A stretch of 64,000 bases of DNA from Chloranthus sessilifolius (taxonomy: Eukaryota; Streptophyta; Magnoliopsida; Chloranthales; Chloranthaceae), in assembly GCA_021018995.1 (NCBI GenBank), contig CM037586.1, forward strand, positions 152,562,060-152,626,059, given 5' to 3'. The notes under the pieces were generated by a model. It made no database searches and was not told the origin of the DNA. It saw only the letters and a list, made by a program, of their open reading frames with translations. Positions 12,601 to 24,839 of this stretch are shown here, piece after piece. The position numbers were made by a program, and so were the translations under genes. Every line of letters starts with the position of its first letter. Positions within the stretch are counted from its first letter, which is position 1.

Positions 12601-14470
12601 GAAAATAAACAAGAGTTGGAAGTACACTTTTCGCCCCGTTACCATCAACTCAAACCACATCGAACCCGCACGGACACGCCAACGAGGTCGGTGCCCTCTT
12701 ATCTTCTTCAATCTACTCGTTACACATTTAAAATGAATTTAATTTATATTTAAATTCTAAAAATATTGAAAATCGCAAAGAAATTACTTTTTGCACACTT
12801 GAAGAGGAATTGCTTTATTTTACCTTAATCCTCCTCATTTCAATCATTAAATCTAGTATAAATAGTAACTAACTAGTTTAAACTAGTTTCTTGAGTTTAC
12901 TAAATAAATGCTCATAATTGATATATTTATAGGGATTCATTTTTATATTGAACGACATAAAATAGATAGTTAGTAGCGTGAAAACATTAATATCATGAAA
13001 AAGCCTTCCTCCTTATAACATGCATTAGTATGAGATTATGTCTGTATACTAAAATGTGCTCTAATAAAGCTATTAGAGGAAGTTCTTGTTTAGAATTTTC
13101 AGTCCATGCAAAATTAATTAGATATTAATTCATTCTTTTATCATACGAATAATTCAATGATCATTGACCTGTATTCCTAATTAAGAGCTATTAGTTTTAG
13201 TATAAGAAGATTTCACTTTCACTAGTTACACATTCAACCAACTTGTATAAAAGGCTATATGAATTTAGTGGATTGTCTACATAGCGTATTGGCATTACCA
13301 TATATTTGAAAGAAAGTTTATAGTTTTATAAAAATGTGCATATAAGGCAGTTAGACTCTTGAATAAACCATAAATCTCCTTGCCCAATAAAATGGGCTTG
13401 AGACTCTTTATTTTCAATCTAAATAGGATTTGAGGCTCTTTAAATTCAATCTCATGTCTTAGCCCTTTTACCAAATTGAGTTATGCCCAAGGTCCCCCTA
13501 TGTTCTGAGTTGGGTGAAGATCCCCTTTTCCTATACAAATAGCCCAATTCCTTTTAGTCACTTGTATATACATGTGTCAGCACAAAAATCACAGGCTAAA
13601 GGCCCTTTAGTAAGTTTAGATGGGATTCAATGCTCACCTTGTTTTAAAATACTTGGGTCTCATGCCCTTGTTGTTTTTATAAGAGGCATATAATCCTTGT
13701 AACCCACATGTGACTCATATATGAAATATTTCACACGTGAGATATAAACTCATGTGCCCCACATAACTTGTGTGTCACAAGGACTCATATGATTTATATA
13801 TCATGTGGGCCATAAAACTTACGTGTCACAAGCAAACATCGAACAATCCTTGGGATATTTTAATTGGAATTGGCGTACAATCTGGACATAAAAGCTTAGG
13901 TTTATTGAATATTACAGTTACCCAAAATCTTAAATGGTCGAAAAATAAATTGGTCCGCTCATATGACCTTTTTTCTGTTCATGGACTAGTAATGGGCCTA
14001 GATACCCTAAGTAACCAAACGAGCATAGTGAGAAACAAGGTCCAACCTCCAGGGTAGGCCCAACTCACCTTTTAAGATTAGGAGAATCTTTTAAATAGAT
14101 ATTAAAATCACACCAAGATGGGGTACACCACTCGATGATCATATGATGATACGTTCTTAATCAAAATCTTGGATCATTCAGTTAATGGTCTAAATGATCA
14201 AACTAATAGTGGCAATCATATGATATATAAACATCCATTACACTTATGATATCGGTAGGATCAAATTATTCTAAACCCGATCACGTTCATCTTAAGATGT
14301 GTGTATCGAATATTCGATGATTTATAAGTGATTGAGTCATATCTAGACTAAATCTTATCGGAATCACATAAATTATCAGTCGATTTTTATCTAATCGACA
14401 AGATCTATCTGATTAGAATAGTCTAACATTACCTTGTAATACGTATTCTAGTATTCACGTACATTCGCAT
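12600..14470 (+). repeat. Noncoding LTR-like repeat, copy 1 of a three-copy family
   Basis: Blocks here recur in the same order at 16860-18460 (for example the stretch around 12680-12720 with GCCCTCTTATCTTCTTCAAT, and AATAAAATGGGCTTGAG near 13386) and, inverted, at 25380-25735 (14096-14450 matches its reverse complement at roughly 93 percent by eye). No coding frame is present. The composition and repeats suggest Ty3-gypsy LTR material, but I did not find termini. Confidence 0.5.

Positions 14471-14526
<56 letters not shown>
14471..14526. repeat. (AT)n microsatellite
   Basis: This is an uninterrupted AT dinucleotide run of about 56 bp at the right edge of the LTR-like repeat copy 1. Confidence 0.95.
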
Positions 14527-14530
<4 letters not shown>

Positions 14531-15184
14531 GTGTAACACAAACGATCTCGAATTCAACTTGAGCACCAAGTGTCCCTCCTTTCTCTAGAGTCCCAAGATT
14601 TTGGACTTTTGACCTTTCAGAAACTCACGCTTAACTTACTCCTCTCTAGGCTCTTTAAGTTATAAAGCCTTCCTTAGCTTATATGAATATTTGTGCCTAA
14701 GACCAAACTAACCACCCAATCACATGCATATGCCCTGAAATTTTACTCTCTTTAAGAAATTCGACCAACCAAAAAATTCTCACACGATCTATTATTTTAG
14801 GAAGTTTGGAAATTAGAAAGGAAGAGAATCCAAGTATTTTTGACTTTTTATTTTTGTACCTACCCAATTGGCTAAGTCCTTTCGCATGGAAATCTCACCA
14901 TCAAAGATTTTTCATAAACGCAATCCCCTAAAACTGCCTAGCCATCCCCTAAAATTGCCTAGCCCTTACTAATTAATTCTCGCACAAACTACATTAAATC
15001 TCTTTATGGACCTAATCTTCTCTTAGGGTCTATCTTTCTCGTGGTGAAGAACCTCCATAAATAGCACAACTTCCTCTTCTTCTTTTTACTTCTTCGATGC
15101 ACGACCCATCCATAACAGCTATGACGCCTATCTTCTATCATGTAGCTACCCATCCATAACAATCATGACGCCTATCTTCTATCA
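14527..15184. other. Spacer, no gene seen
   Basis: The spacer is AT-rich with no conserved frame. Two imperfect tandem copies of a block containing CATCCATAACA, then GACGCCTATCTTCTATCA, lie at about 15105-15182, directly against the small LTR-family copy that starts near 15185. Confidence 0.45.
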
Positions 15185-16413
15185 GAGTCATGTTCGATCC
15201 AGAGGCGATTATGCTATGAACAATTAGTGCGGAGGCACGCGATGTGGTGTCAAGAGGGCACGCGACATCCTTGAACAATTAGTGCGGAGGGACGCGATGT
15301 GGTATCAAGAGACACGCGACATCCCTGAGCTAGTTAACAGGTGAGGGCCTTGTGACAGCAGAACCAAGTTGACCTAACCGGGGTGACAGTGGGGAGCTAG
15401 TAGGAAGGTGCGGACCTAAGAACTAGAAATGAGATGCGAACAAGCTGGGAGGAGTTGGCGGGGTCAGTTCACTATGATCATGCATCAACGAGGACATTGA
15501 CATTTATGGGGTGGTGGAGGATGTGACGGGGTCAATACTCGAGCTTGCAGCATGGTGCGTGTGGCACGACATGTAGTGCCAGGAGGGCACGCGACATGAG
15601 GCCAAGTGGGCCTGGCGACGTGGTCGCGCTGCGAGGACACGACACGGTCGCATGAGGGTAGGACGCAGAGCGTCACGGTCGCGACACGAATGCGACATAG
15701 CCAAGGTGGGCTAGCGATGCAAGAGGCGTTGCAGTATGTCAAACCAAGGGGTTTGAGGTTCTCCTGACATTTTGGCTGAATGACTGTTTTACCCTTATAT
15801 AGGGGAAGGGAGCTAGAGAGCTATTCCCCCGCACACGGGGCCTTGCGTTGCCAGAGGGAGCGCAAGTGTCTCCTAGGCTTGAAAGGGTGGGCCTAGGACG
15901 TCGACGCAGCGATGCCGTGTGGAACCCGGGTGAGGTTGAAGTATGGCTCCGGACTACGCGTCGCGGTGCATACGGCTGGGCAACCTCGCGTGAGAACACC
16001 AGAGCGTTGTGTGGGACCCAGTTGAGCACGACAGCATGTGGGCTAAGGATGAACGTGTGCTAGTAATTCGGAACGCACACGAAGGCAAGTTGCGTGAGAC
16101 TCAGTTGGGTACGCGAGCGCGAGACACAAGGCTGTGTGCTTGGTTCGGCAAGCGAGTGAGGTACTAGTGCAGTGCACAGGGTGAAGCTTGAGCAGGCCAA
16201 GTTTAGCACAGTGGTGCAGATGGCGTGTCGTAAGGGGCACGGTACAGTTGGGTGGTAGGTCGTGAAACAGATGTAACCACATTGGGAGAGTTCCCGTCCT
16301 CTAGGCGGGTGCTATCAGAGTTGATGTGTAGATGAGTTGCCTGCACGCTGTAAGCGGGCACGCCAGTTAAAAGCTGTCAAGGACGCTCCGCCGGGTTAGT
16401 ATCAGAAGTAGGC
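15185..16413 (+). mobile_element. Small noncoding LTR element (TRIM-like), partial copy A
   Basis: The segment matches the internal-plus-LTR unit seen in array at 35736-40200. The internal part (15185-15736) opens with GTTCGATCCAGAGGCGAT, the sequence that follows the primer site in the array copies. An LTR begins at 15737 with TGTCAAACCAAGGGGTTTGA and runs to about 16413. No protein of a known retroelement family is encoded, and the GC-rich frames here are not supported. It is a fossil, incomplete at the left, and older than the array copies by its divergence. Confidence 0.65.
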
Positions 16414-16441
16414 GCCCCCCCCTCCAAAAAAAAAAAACATA

Positions 16442-16641
16442 GGGATAATTAGAGAATCATGTCTCAAAAAAAAACTTTTTAGTAAAAAAGACCTCAAACG
16501 TTAATTAGAGAAACATGTCTCAAAAACTAACTAATTTTCTGAAGTTCCAAATCCGTGAAAGCACTATTTTTCTAAAACGTTTGAGGACGAGTCTTTTTTG
16601 CTAAAAAGTTTATTTTTGAGGCATTGTTTTCTGAAGTGCCC
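16442..16641. mobile_element. Foldback MITE, GGGATAATTAGAG family, copy 1
   Basis: The left end GGGATAATTAGAGAATCATG and the right end, which is the complement of GGGCACTTCAGAAAACAATG, frame about 200 bp whose arms pair through CTCAAAAA, TTTTTAGTAAAAAAGAC and CTTT-CACGGATTTGGAACTTC blocks. The flanks share AAACATA (left ending 16441, right starting 16642). The better-preserved copy at 43789-44056 has a perfect 9-bp duplication, pointing to a Mutator-type (MULE) element. Confidence 0.7.
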
Positions 16642-16859
16642 AAACATATATAGCGGTAGTCCGTGCTTTTCTCTCTATTAGGGCGCTAAGACTCGGGAAA
16701 AAAAGCAGATCAACATGAGCCATGCAAACATGAGCCAACCGATAACACAAGGTCTATTATAAATTTCATTTCGCCGATCTCCATTTAGTTGTTGAAAAAA
16801 TTTAGAATATTATTTACAAACTTAAGATTCTATATTATAAATAAAAACCACCTTCATAG

Positions 16860-19800
16860 AATGCTAATACTTGCATGTTATTGGCGAGATCAAATGCGGC
16901 GACTCGATTTGATCATGTTCAAGAGCTAAGGATTTCGAACACACTATATCAAACTCAACCGATCAAACGCTTTTGAGGTGGGTCCCCTCTTATCTCCTTC
17001 AATCTATTCGGTTTGCACCATTGTTAAAATTGTGTTTTATCTAAATCGAACAAAGACGTTTTATGCAAAGAAAATTCAAAGTATATACCTTTCTCTAGTT
17101 TTGAGGGTCCTCTATCAAATCTTTGACTCACGGTATCACGGGCCTTTCTTGCGTTATATTATGTATGCGTATAATGTGTAAGAATATATGTGTACTAATA
17201 AAGCCAAAATATATTTCTAAAAGTCATAAGTTACACCTTGGAATATATTAGTAGAGTGTTGGTTGTGCTTGTCTGCAACCCAAGTTTGAACTAAGCGATC
17301 ATATAGGGTCGAGTGATCAAGACTTGCAATTACTAAGTATGAATTTGTGTCAGTGGATACTTGTGTGCAATTAGCAAATCTATGTGTACTTGAATGTTCA
17401 ACATCAAGCTAAGCCAAGCTACTCTATCGTTAGGACCCAATAATACCAAATCTCATTTTTTATGCTAAGCAAGAAGCCCAACTTTGCCACTAGATTAATC
17501 ACGTGCATAGAAAATTATATACTTGTTTTGTGTGTTATGTGCAACACTCAAGCTATGCCTCCAATAAGCCACATTCCCATCTAATTGGTCATGCGCACGT
17601 AATCCCCTAACCCCTTATATAGGCCTTAGCGTAATAAAATGGGCTTGAGGCTTATTTTTAATATAGTTAGGATTGAGGCCATTTAACTTCAACCCCAAAA
17701 CACTAGCCGTTCTATCGTCTTGACTTAGATCCAAGGTCCATTAAGTTGTGAGTTGGGCCTAAGAGAACTCTGTCCCTACGCAAACGGGCCCAACCGGCCA
17801 TTCTTGTCACTTTGTATGCACAAGAGCCCAAGCCCCCTTTTTTAGTTATTTGTATGTACAGGCTTAAGGCCCTTTTAGTTAAAGTTTAGATAGGACCCAA
17901 GACCCTTTATGTGAAAGTATCGGGCCGAGACCCTTATTACAGTGAAAGGGACCTTAGGCCTCATTTTAATGTGAACCTTGTTCACTATCAGTTCCCTTTT
18001 GTCAAATGGTCCACCTATAATTCATGGGTATATGGAAACTCACAAAATTAACTTCGAGAAAGCACCCAATCCAGTCTTGAATATTTGTAAACCCTGATTT
18101 ATATCAAGAACACTTTGGACATGGGGATTTGTACTCCTTGATAACTGTGTGTGCCACATTTTTTACCTAGACCGTTGACTATCGAATCAATGGTTCAAAC
18201 AAACGAAGTAGGTGTCACACAAAACGAGGACCACCAGAGTTTAGTTATCCCGAGGAAATTCGTAATGTTAGATTGATCGAATCCCAATCATGATTGCTTT
18301 GAAATTCGTGAATCTTGATCTAACAAGAATTCACGTAATTCAGTTATACCGAGACTAAATCTTATCGAAATCACACAAATAACTAGTTTATTTTCATTAG
18401 ATCGAGGATATCTATCTTATAAGAACAGTCTATCATCGTATTGTAACACATATCATAGGGGTCACGTATCGATTTAAACGTGGCCACTTCCTCTCTCTCT
18501 CCTTTAACAATAAGTAGAGCTTCTTATGAGATTGCAAATGGTATTCTAGCTTGAATAAGGCCTTAGATTTCCAACGAACGTACATGAATCAAAGTGTGAC
18601 TCACGTTGTAACTTGTAACTAACCCGTGATCAGTTCGCTAACTCTTTTATTCTTATACATTACTTGTTTGACTTTCACGTGACTTATGAATAGTATTTTT
18701 TATAATTAGGCTTCAATTATCGAGATATATTATGAATTATATAAGGTATACATTTTATTAAGTGATATCATTGGTACCGTATTACATTCATCACTGTAGG
18801 AGTACGATAGGGCATATATATGATAGGATAAAATAATAAGTAATGACACTCGACCTTTAAGCCTTCGTTATGGTGGGATTTCTTTTATGTCATGTAAAAC
18901 TTTGAATGTAGGCATATATGTAAGAATGCAACACCTCTATGGGAGTATGAGTTGCGACGCGAAGTACATACAGGTTACTATAGATGTCATCCTTTCGAAA
19001 GCGTGATTTAATAAAGCTTATCGCACCATGACTCACTCTAAATTTATGTTGTATGAAAATGATAAGAAAGAATAAGTAAGATAATATAAGATACAAATAC
19101 GATAAGATACGCTGTGAAAGTCAGCTGAATATGAAATTAAGTTTTACACGTGTCATACCTTATGAGTCACCGTAAGGGTACAACGTCTACAGCCAAGACA
19201 GGTCTTAAGGACAATACGATATGGCAGTGTTCCAAATGTAAGGAGACACTGATTTTTATGCGTGCAACCTCATCGGGGTAGATGGTGGTTTATGATTCGC
19301 TATGAAGGTTAGGTGGTTAGGTGGTTATCTACATATGGACCTCGCGTGGTAGGCTCGAGCAACGGCCCTAGCATAGGTCGTATACGTAAGACATGTATGA
19401 TGCGCAGTATGTTGTATAGACGTATGAAACTATGATAAGACATAAGATATGCCACGTAAGTTAAGTTGAGGAGATAAAAAAAAATTGATAAGCATTAGTA
19501 ATATCATATGCACTAAAATCTGTTGCGTCCTTTTAGCTTTATAGTTATGAAATATTTATGAGAATTTTTATTATATTATTTATATGGAATTGTCAAGAAT
19601 TCACTTCCACTCATGAGGTTGTACCACCCACGATCACCTGGATACGTAGATTGTGGTAGATCGATTATATAACCGATTGAGTTTACATGACTAAGCAAAC
19701 TCATCCCACGAAAAACTAACAGTTACAGGTAAAGATATGGACTACACTGCCCCTGAGAACTTGATGCACCAATGGTTAATGCAGCATATGAGAGTAAGGA

Positions 19801-20195
19801 CATCAGGGACCATTTGGGCGATGTGCAGATCATGTTAATTATTACGAGTTCTGAGAGCTCACTTAGTTTTCTATCGACTACTTGGGAGAGATACATTTCT
19901 AGTTGAGTTGGCTTTTCATATATGTTGCAAGAGCTCACTTGCAGATCATGTTGATTATTACTAGGTGTTTCGTCTCTCTTAGATGTATGGCTAGGATGCT
20001 ATAGCTATTATTGATTTTATTTTCATGTTTATCTCATGCGGATGTTTATGTTAAAGGTGATCACGAATCTTAAGGACCCACTTGGATGGTGTTTATGAGA
20101 TAGTATGTATGTCCGCTTATCGCTTTAACAAGCGTGTGGTGTCATAATACGAAATTTTAAGCCCTCAGGATTAAGATAGAATTTTGGGTCATGAC
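16860..20195 (+). repeat. Noncoding LTR-like repeat, copy 2 of the three-copy family
   Basis: It shares blocks with copy 1 (16970-17010, 17630-17800 and 18280-18450) and, inverted, with 25010-25200 (around 18860-18990). It extends further right than copy 1. It ends near 20195 with TTTTGGGTCATGACA, which resembles the closing bases of chromovirus LTRs. No coding frame is seen. I infer a Ty3-gypsy LTR or noncoding element; the left terminus is unresolved. Confidence 0.45.
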
Positions 20196-20349
20196 AACAA
20201 GTTACTTCTTGCAAAAGAACATAGGGATATCATTATTTCCACCCCTATAAAAATAATTTTATCCTAGCTGAAAAGCTCATTTCACAATTGACTATTTTGA
20301 ATCAAACGATGGAAATTATTTTTCATGTGATGAATCTTGAGATCATTAG

Positions 20350-22828
20350 TGTGACAGCCCAGATTTCGGCACCCCGAAACCCGTGCCATCAGCACGATCA
20401 TCTTGACCGTGCCCCTTAGCTATGCACGGAACGTTGGTATATCAAGCATCAAATAGAATAATAAACGAAATTGCGGAATTTAAATCTATATTAAAATAGT
20501 TCTCCAAAAGACAGTTCTACCCTCATGCCTCTGCATGAATGGAGAACCGATCCGAACCATCGACGATAGAAATCATCACGGATGGTTCGTCCGAAAAGAA
20601 TAATCCCAACTCAATATATACATGGTTAAACAAAACAAGGCTTGACATACCAAGCCGTACAATTCTCTCTCAAAAAGCCCTCAAAGTGGCACAACGGAGT
20701 CCTCTAGAAGAAGTCCTCAGGAGGTGGCTCCAACTCTTCGCCGGCCGCAAGGTCCGACTCACCGGTCGCCTCTCAAGCCTCGGCGCTAGGAGTGGACCTG
20801 CGACGTATAGTCTATAGGGTGAGCTACATCCTAGCTCAATAGGGAACAAAACACAGTTGAACATATAAATTATCACTCACATATATTCTATGATATGCCA
20901 TGCATGATGTGTCTATGCAGTTATTGATGAAAACAGTTAAAAAGCATTTCATTTTACTGTTGATTACTTATGTTTTCCTTTACTCATGAATGATGCTGAA
21001 AAGGCCTAAAGAAAACCTAAACTTTCAACTTAAGTAATCCCCGAGCAATATAGCATCGAGCCCCGATGAGATACCCTTCATCGTCATCTATATAGACACT
21101 TTTAGCGTATTCCCTGGGAATACCATATAGTACCCAAGCCCCTTTCCCGTGGGGATTGGTGGCGGGGTTTCACTTGTCTCAAATCAACACCCCTGGGGTG
21201 TGCTTACTGTGTACGGATAAACCTCCGCATTGGCCTACGGTTTTCCATGTGACGCCACGGATATCCTACCGTGGTCAAGATATCCCGCCATGTCTCAAAC
21301 CTCAAATAACAAAAATATCGGTGCCTTACATATAGTTATTCACCGTGTAAGTGTGCTATCTTATATCAGTTAGGCCCTATCAAACATGATTCAATCTTGG
21401 ATACATCCCTGGGATGTATCCATTCACTTGCATCACACCTGATGCTCTTATCTCTTTACTTCTTCATCCCCTGGGGATGGCTCATTGTAATTTCTCTTAT
21501 GGATGTCACACACACACACACTTTTCACAATTCTTAAGCAATAAAACATTTGAATTTGAATTCTATATCACTACATACATGCTCTTGCAAAATAAAGTAT
21601 ATGTTCAAGGTGTTCCCTACCTCAAGTCTTTATTTGCTCAACGCATCAAGGTCCCACGTGGCTCCTTGTGCATTAGTTCACACGTACCACTTATGGTACC
21701 ACATAACAGGTGAAACACATCACAAAGGATGCAATAAAGAAGGTCCAAGACCCTCCAAGAATCTTAAAGTCAAACTCAAAAGTTAACATAATTTATCTCA
21801 GTCGATTAATCGAACTCCAAAATCGATTAATCGAAAGTCAATATCGATTAATCGATTCTCAAATCGATTAATCGGGATTTTCATTCGATTAATCGAATCC
21901 TAATTCGATTAATCGAAATTCTCTGCTCAGCCAAGTCGATTCTCAATTCGAGTAATCGAGTTCCTAAAATCGATTAATCGATCCCAAATCGATTAATCAA
22001 AAATTGAAATCGATTAATCGAAATCTCATTTCGATCAGTCGATTTTCTACAAGTCATTTCCTCCAGCCCCTGGGGTCCACTGGAGGTTCCCAGTCGATTA
22101 ATCGATACCCAAATCGATTAATCGAAATCCAAAGTCGATTAATCGAACTCCAATTCGATTAATCGAAATCGGGGTCCACTGACTTTTCAACTTCCTGGCC
22201 AATTTCGATTAATCGAAACCCAATTTCGATTAATCAAAATTGTCAGATTCAGCCCCCTTTTGGCTGTTCTTCTCAATCTTTTTCCACACTTTTTCCTCTA
22301 TTTTTCTAAACCATTTACCTATGATTTACACCATTTTCAACTACAATCTAACCTCTACAATCTATGCATTTCATTCACAAAAGTTTACCTTGAATCAATC
22401 TCAAATTGATTTCAAATTAAGTGGTTGGAAGGCTAGGGTTCCAGCTTTGCCTCTAGCGGATCCCTCGCGTCGAATCCGACGTTTATTGCTCGAATCTCCC
22501 TTCCTCAACTAGCATTTACTCCTTGTATTAATCACCCTCTTTACTCATCTCTCTCTCTTCTTTACTTCTCTCTCAACAACCAACTATTGATTTTAGGGTT
22601 ATTAAACCCTTTTATCTCCCCCTTAGCTTGTGTGTTGAGCACATGCACCCATTGAGGTGTATGTGACTTTAAATTTTTCAACACACACCGCACAGACACT
22701 CAACCCATCACATCTCATCCGTTCATCACACCCCATGCTAACTATTGGACTTCTATTTGGTCAAACCTATGACCGATCGGGCACGGATCCCGAGGTCATA
22801 GTTTAGCGTGATTTTTTGGGTTATTACA
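20350..22828 (+). mobile_element. Solo LTR, Ty3-gypsy type, with 5-bp target duplication
   Basis: The segment begins TGTGACAGCCCAGATTTCGG and ends GGGTTATTACA, with ATTAG immediately on both sides (20345-20349 and 22829-22833). The perfect 5-bp duplication and TG...CA ends, with no internal domains, define a solo LTR of 2479 bp left by recombination between two LTRs. The opening bases resemble plant chromovirus LTRs. It carries the CGATTAATCG array at 21800-22235. Because the duplication is intact the insertion looks fairly recent, but there is no partner LTR to date it. Confidence 0.85.
21800..22235. repeat. Array of the palindrome CGATTAATCG inside the solo LTR
   Basis: About 13 exact copies of CGATTAATCG and several near copies lie in about 435 bp, separated by 6-20 bp of variable filler such as AACTCCAAAA or AAATCCAAAG. 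Only the palindrome is conserved, and the filler drifts. It does not encode a protein. Confidence 0.9.
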
Positions 22829-23138
22829 ATTAGCGTACAATCAGACAATCAATTTTTAATACCACCCGACACATCCAAAAAAGTGACTCAAAAATTACAT
22901 TATGAGAGTAATATGTGCCATGTTTTTGGGGTCACTCTCTTGGGATGTGGGCCATATGGACTCAAAAAATGTCAATATGATGATATACCTGTGATGACAA
23001 GATCCATCATATGGAAGATTGGGACGAGAAATGATGTTCATCGAATAATTTGAAAAAGTTAATAGTTTTCGGCTGTTTGAGATTATGTTTTTTTAACTCC
23101 CGAGTCTAGATCAAAATCTCGGTTTCGGTTTCATTTCG

Positions 23139-23845
23139 TTATATATATTAGTGTAGTAATATATATTTTAGTTTTTCAAAATTAAGTTTATATTATCATT
23201 AATAATTCAATAGCAAACTTGTAAAATAATTTAATGACAAACTTATAAATATTTTTTCTCCAAAGCGTCTTTTCAAATTTTGATTTATCTTTTTACTATT
23301 AGTTGAAAAGACACAAGTCTGACATCTTTTCACCGTAAATCTGAAAACACAAATGAATCGATTTTATCTCTTTACCGTTGCCATTTTCACAAGTCTTGCA
23401 TCTCTTCACCATAAATATGAAAAGACACAAGTAAATCGATTTTATCTCTTTATAGTTATCTGAAAAGATACAAATCTCTTTACGATTATCTAAAAAGATA
23501 CAATCTTTCAAGATTTTCTCTATAAATAGAGATCATATCCGAGTTAAAAAGATAACAAAAACTATAATAACATCGATTTCTCCTCTTCTCTTACGTTCTT
23601 ATTTTTTGAAGAATCTTTTTGTGTATCAGAAAAATTGTGTGACAGGTTCTTTCTCTAGAGAGTGCAATCTAGAAAAGAACATACGGTTCTTGGCAAGACC
23701 AGACTTTATTGTATCCTGAAGATAGATTCGCCGAGAACCCTATTGCATCTTCATTTATCCGACGGAGTGGGAGCGTCTATTATCGTTAAGACAGCGTAAT
23801 GAACTACGTGCCTCGGAGCTATTATCAATACCATTTTTTATCAAC
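23139..23845 (+). repeat. Left copy of a 700-bp direct repeat, likely copia LTR
   Basis: The segment matches 28551-29249 along its whole length (about 88-90 percent by eye). It holds a TATA-like CTATAAATAGAGATC near 23520, a CTCCTCTTCTCTTACG tract downstream, and a three-fold internal repeat containing GAAAAGACACAAGT. Those traits fit an LTR promoter on the + strand. Clean TG...CA termini are not visible, so the ends may be worn. Confidence 0.65.
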
Positions 23846-24169
23846 AATTTTAAGACAATAGTTCATTCTAATGGCTTAGAGCATAAAGTTTATGAATCAA
23901 GATCTCATCAATTCTTGATCGATTTAGCAGGTCAAATTTCAAAAAATGACAGTAAAATGTGTAATTTATCTTGCGATAATTCAAGATTGCTTACGTCCTC
24001 ATTACACTATGTCCACCAATTTCTGTAGCGTAAACAACGAGAAGTACGACTAGTGGAGGATCAGATACTCGAATCAAATGGCTAGAAGATGATCATGATT
24101 GTTAGGACCACATCCTCAATGCATTGAACAATAAGTTATTCAACACATTCTATAAGTGCACTACCTCCA

Positions 24170-24770
24170 AAAGATTTATGAGATTTATTAGAGAATAAGT
24201 ATCTGACTGAAGATGCAGGTACAAAGGCTTTTCTAGTCTCTAATATTTTAATTTCAAAATGGTTGTAAACAAACCGATTCTTGAACAAGTTCAAGAATTA
24301 TAATTTATCGTCACTAGATAGAAGTCTTATATATTTAATGAAGTATACTAAACAATATAACATTTATAGTGGGGGCATTGTGTAAATTAGTAACCCAGAG
24401 TTGGAACATTGGGAAGCTATTCGTAAGGTATTAAGATACTTGAAAGAAACTATGCATTATCGTTTACAATATAGTGGCAAATTTGAACTCTTAGAGGGGT
24501 TTACTGATGCTACTTGGATTACTGACTCCTCTTATTCAAAATCCACAAGCGGATGAAATTTTACTTTGGTAGGAGCAGTATCGTGAGGGTCTAGAAACAA
24601 ACATGTCTTTATGATTCAAGTATGAAATTAGAGTATATAACATTGTTTGCGGGAACAAAAGAGGTAGAGTGGCTTCGAAACTTACAAAAATAATACCCAG
24701 AGATACAGTGTTGAAAACATCGAGGGAGATTGGCCTAAGACCAATATCGAGGGAGATGGGCCACAAACAT
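24170..24770 (+). pseudogene. Ty1/copia RT-RNase H remnant
   Basis: The + strand encodes, in pieces, the copia signature blocks: a YLTKYTKQYNIY stretch, then HWEAIRKVLRYLKETMHYRL, then GFTDATWITDSSYSKSTSGW, and finally AGTKEVEWLRNL. This order is the end of copia RT/RNase H. It sits between the two 700-bp repeats in the orientation they predict. It is a broken fossil, and most of the coding region is not recognisable. Confidence 0.75.
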
Positions 24771-24839
24771 TGAATCTTGTGGTGCTATGCAAGACATGTC
24801 ACGTGTAGAAACTTAATTTATGTTTAGCTAGCCGTCATA

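Larger units (their letters stand above)
20240..23080. mobile_element. MITE-like inverted-repeat element split by a solo LTR
   Basis: The halves 20240-20349 and 22829-23080 flank the solo LTR. The outer ends are loosely inverted: AATTGACTATTTTGAATC near 20257 against the complement of GAAAAAGTTAATAGTTTTC near 23051-23069. Inner blocks such as GAAGATTGGGACGA match the element at 53508-53800, so both belong to one family. Superfamily is not clear; the ends are too diverged for a safe target duplication. Confidence 0.5.
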
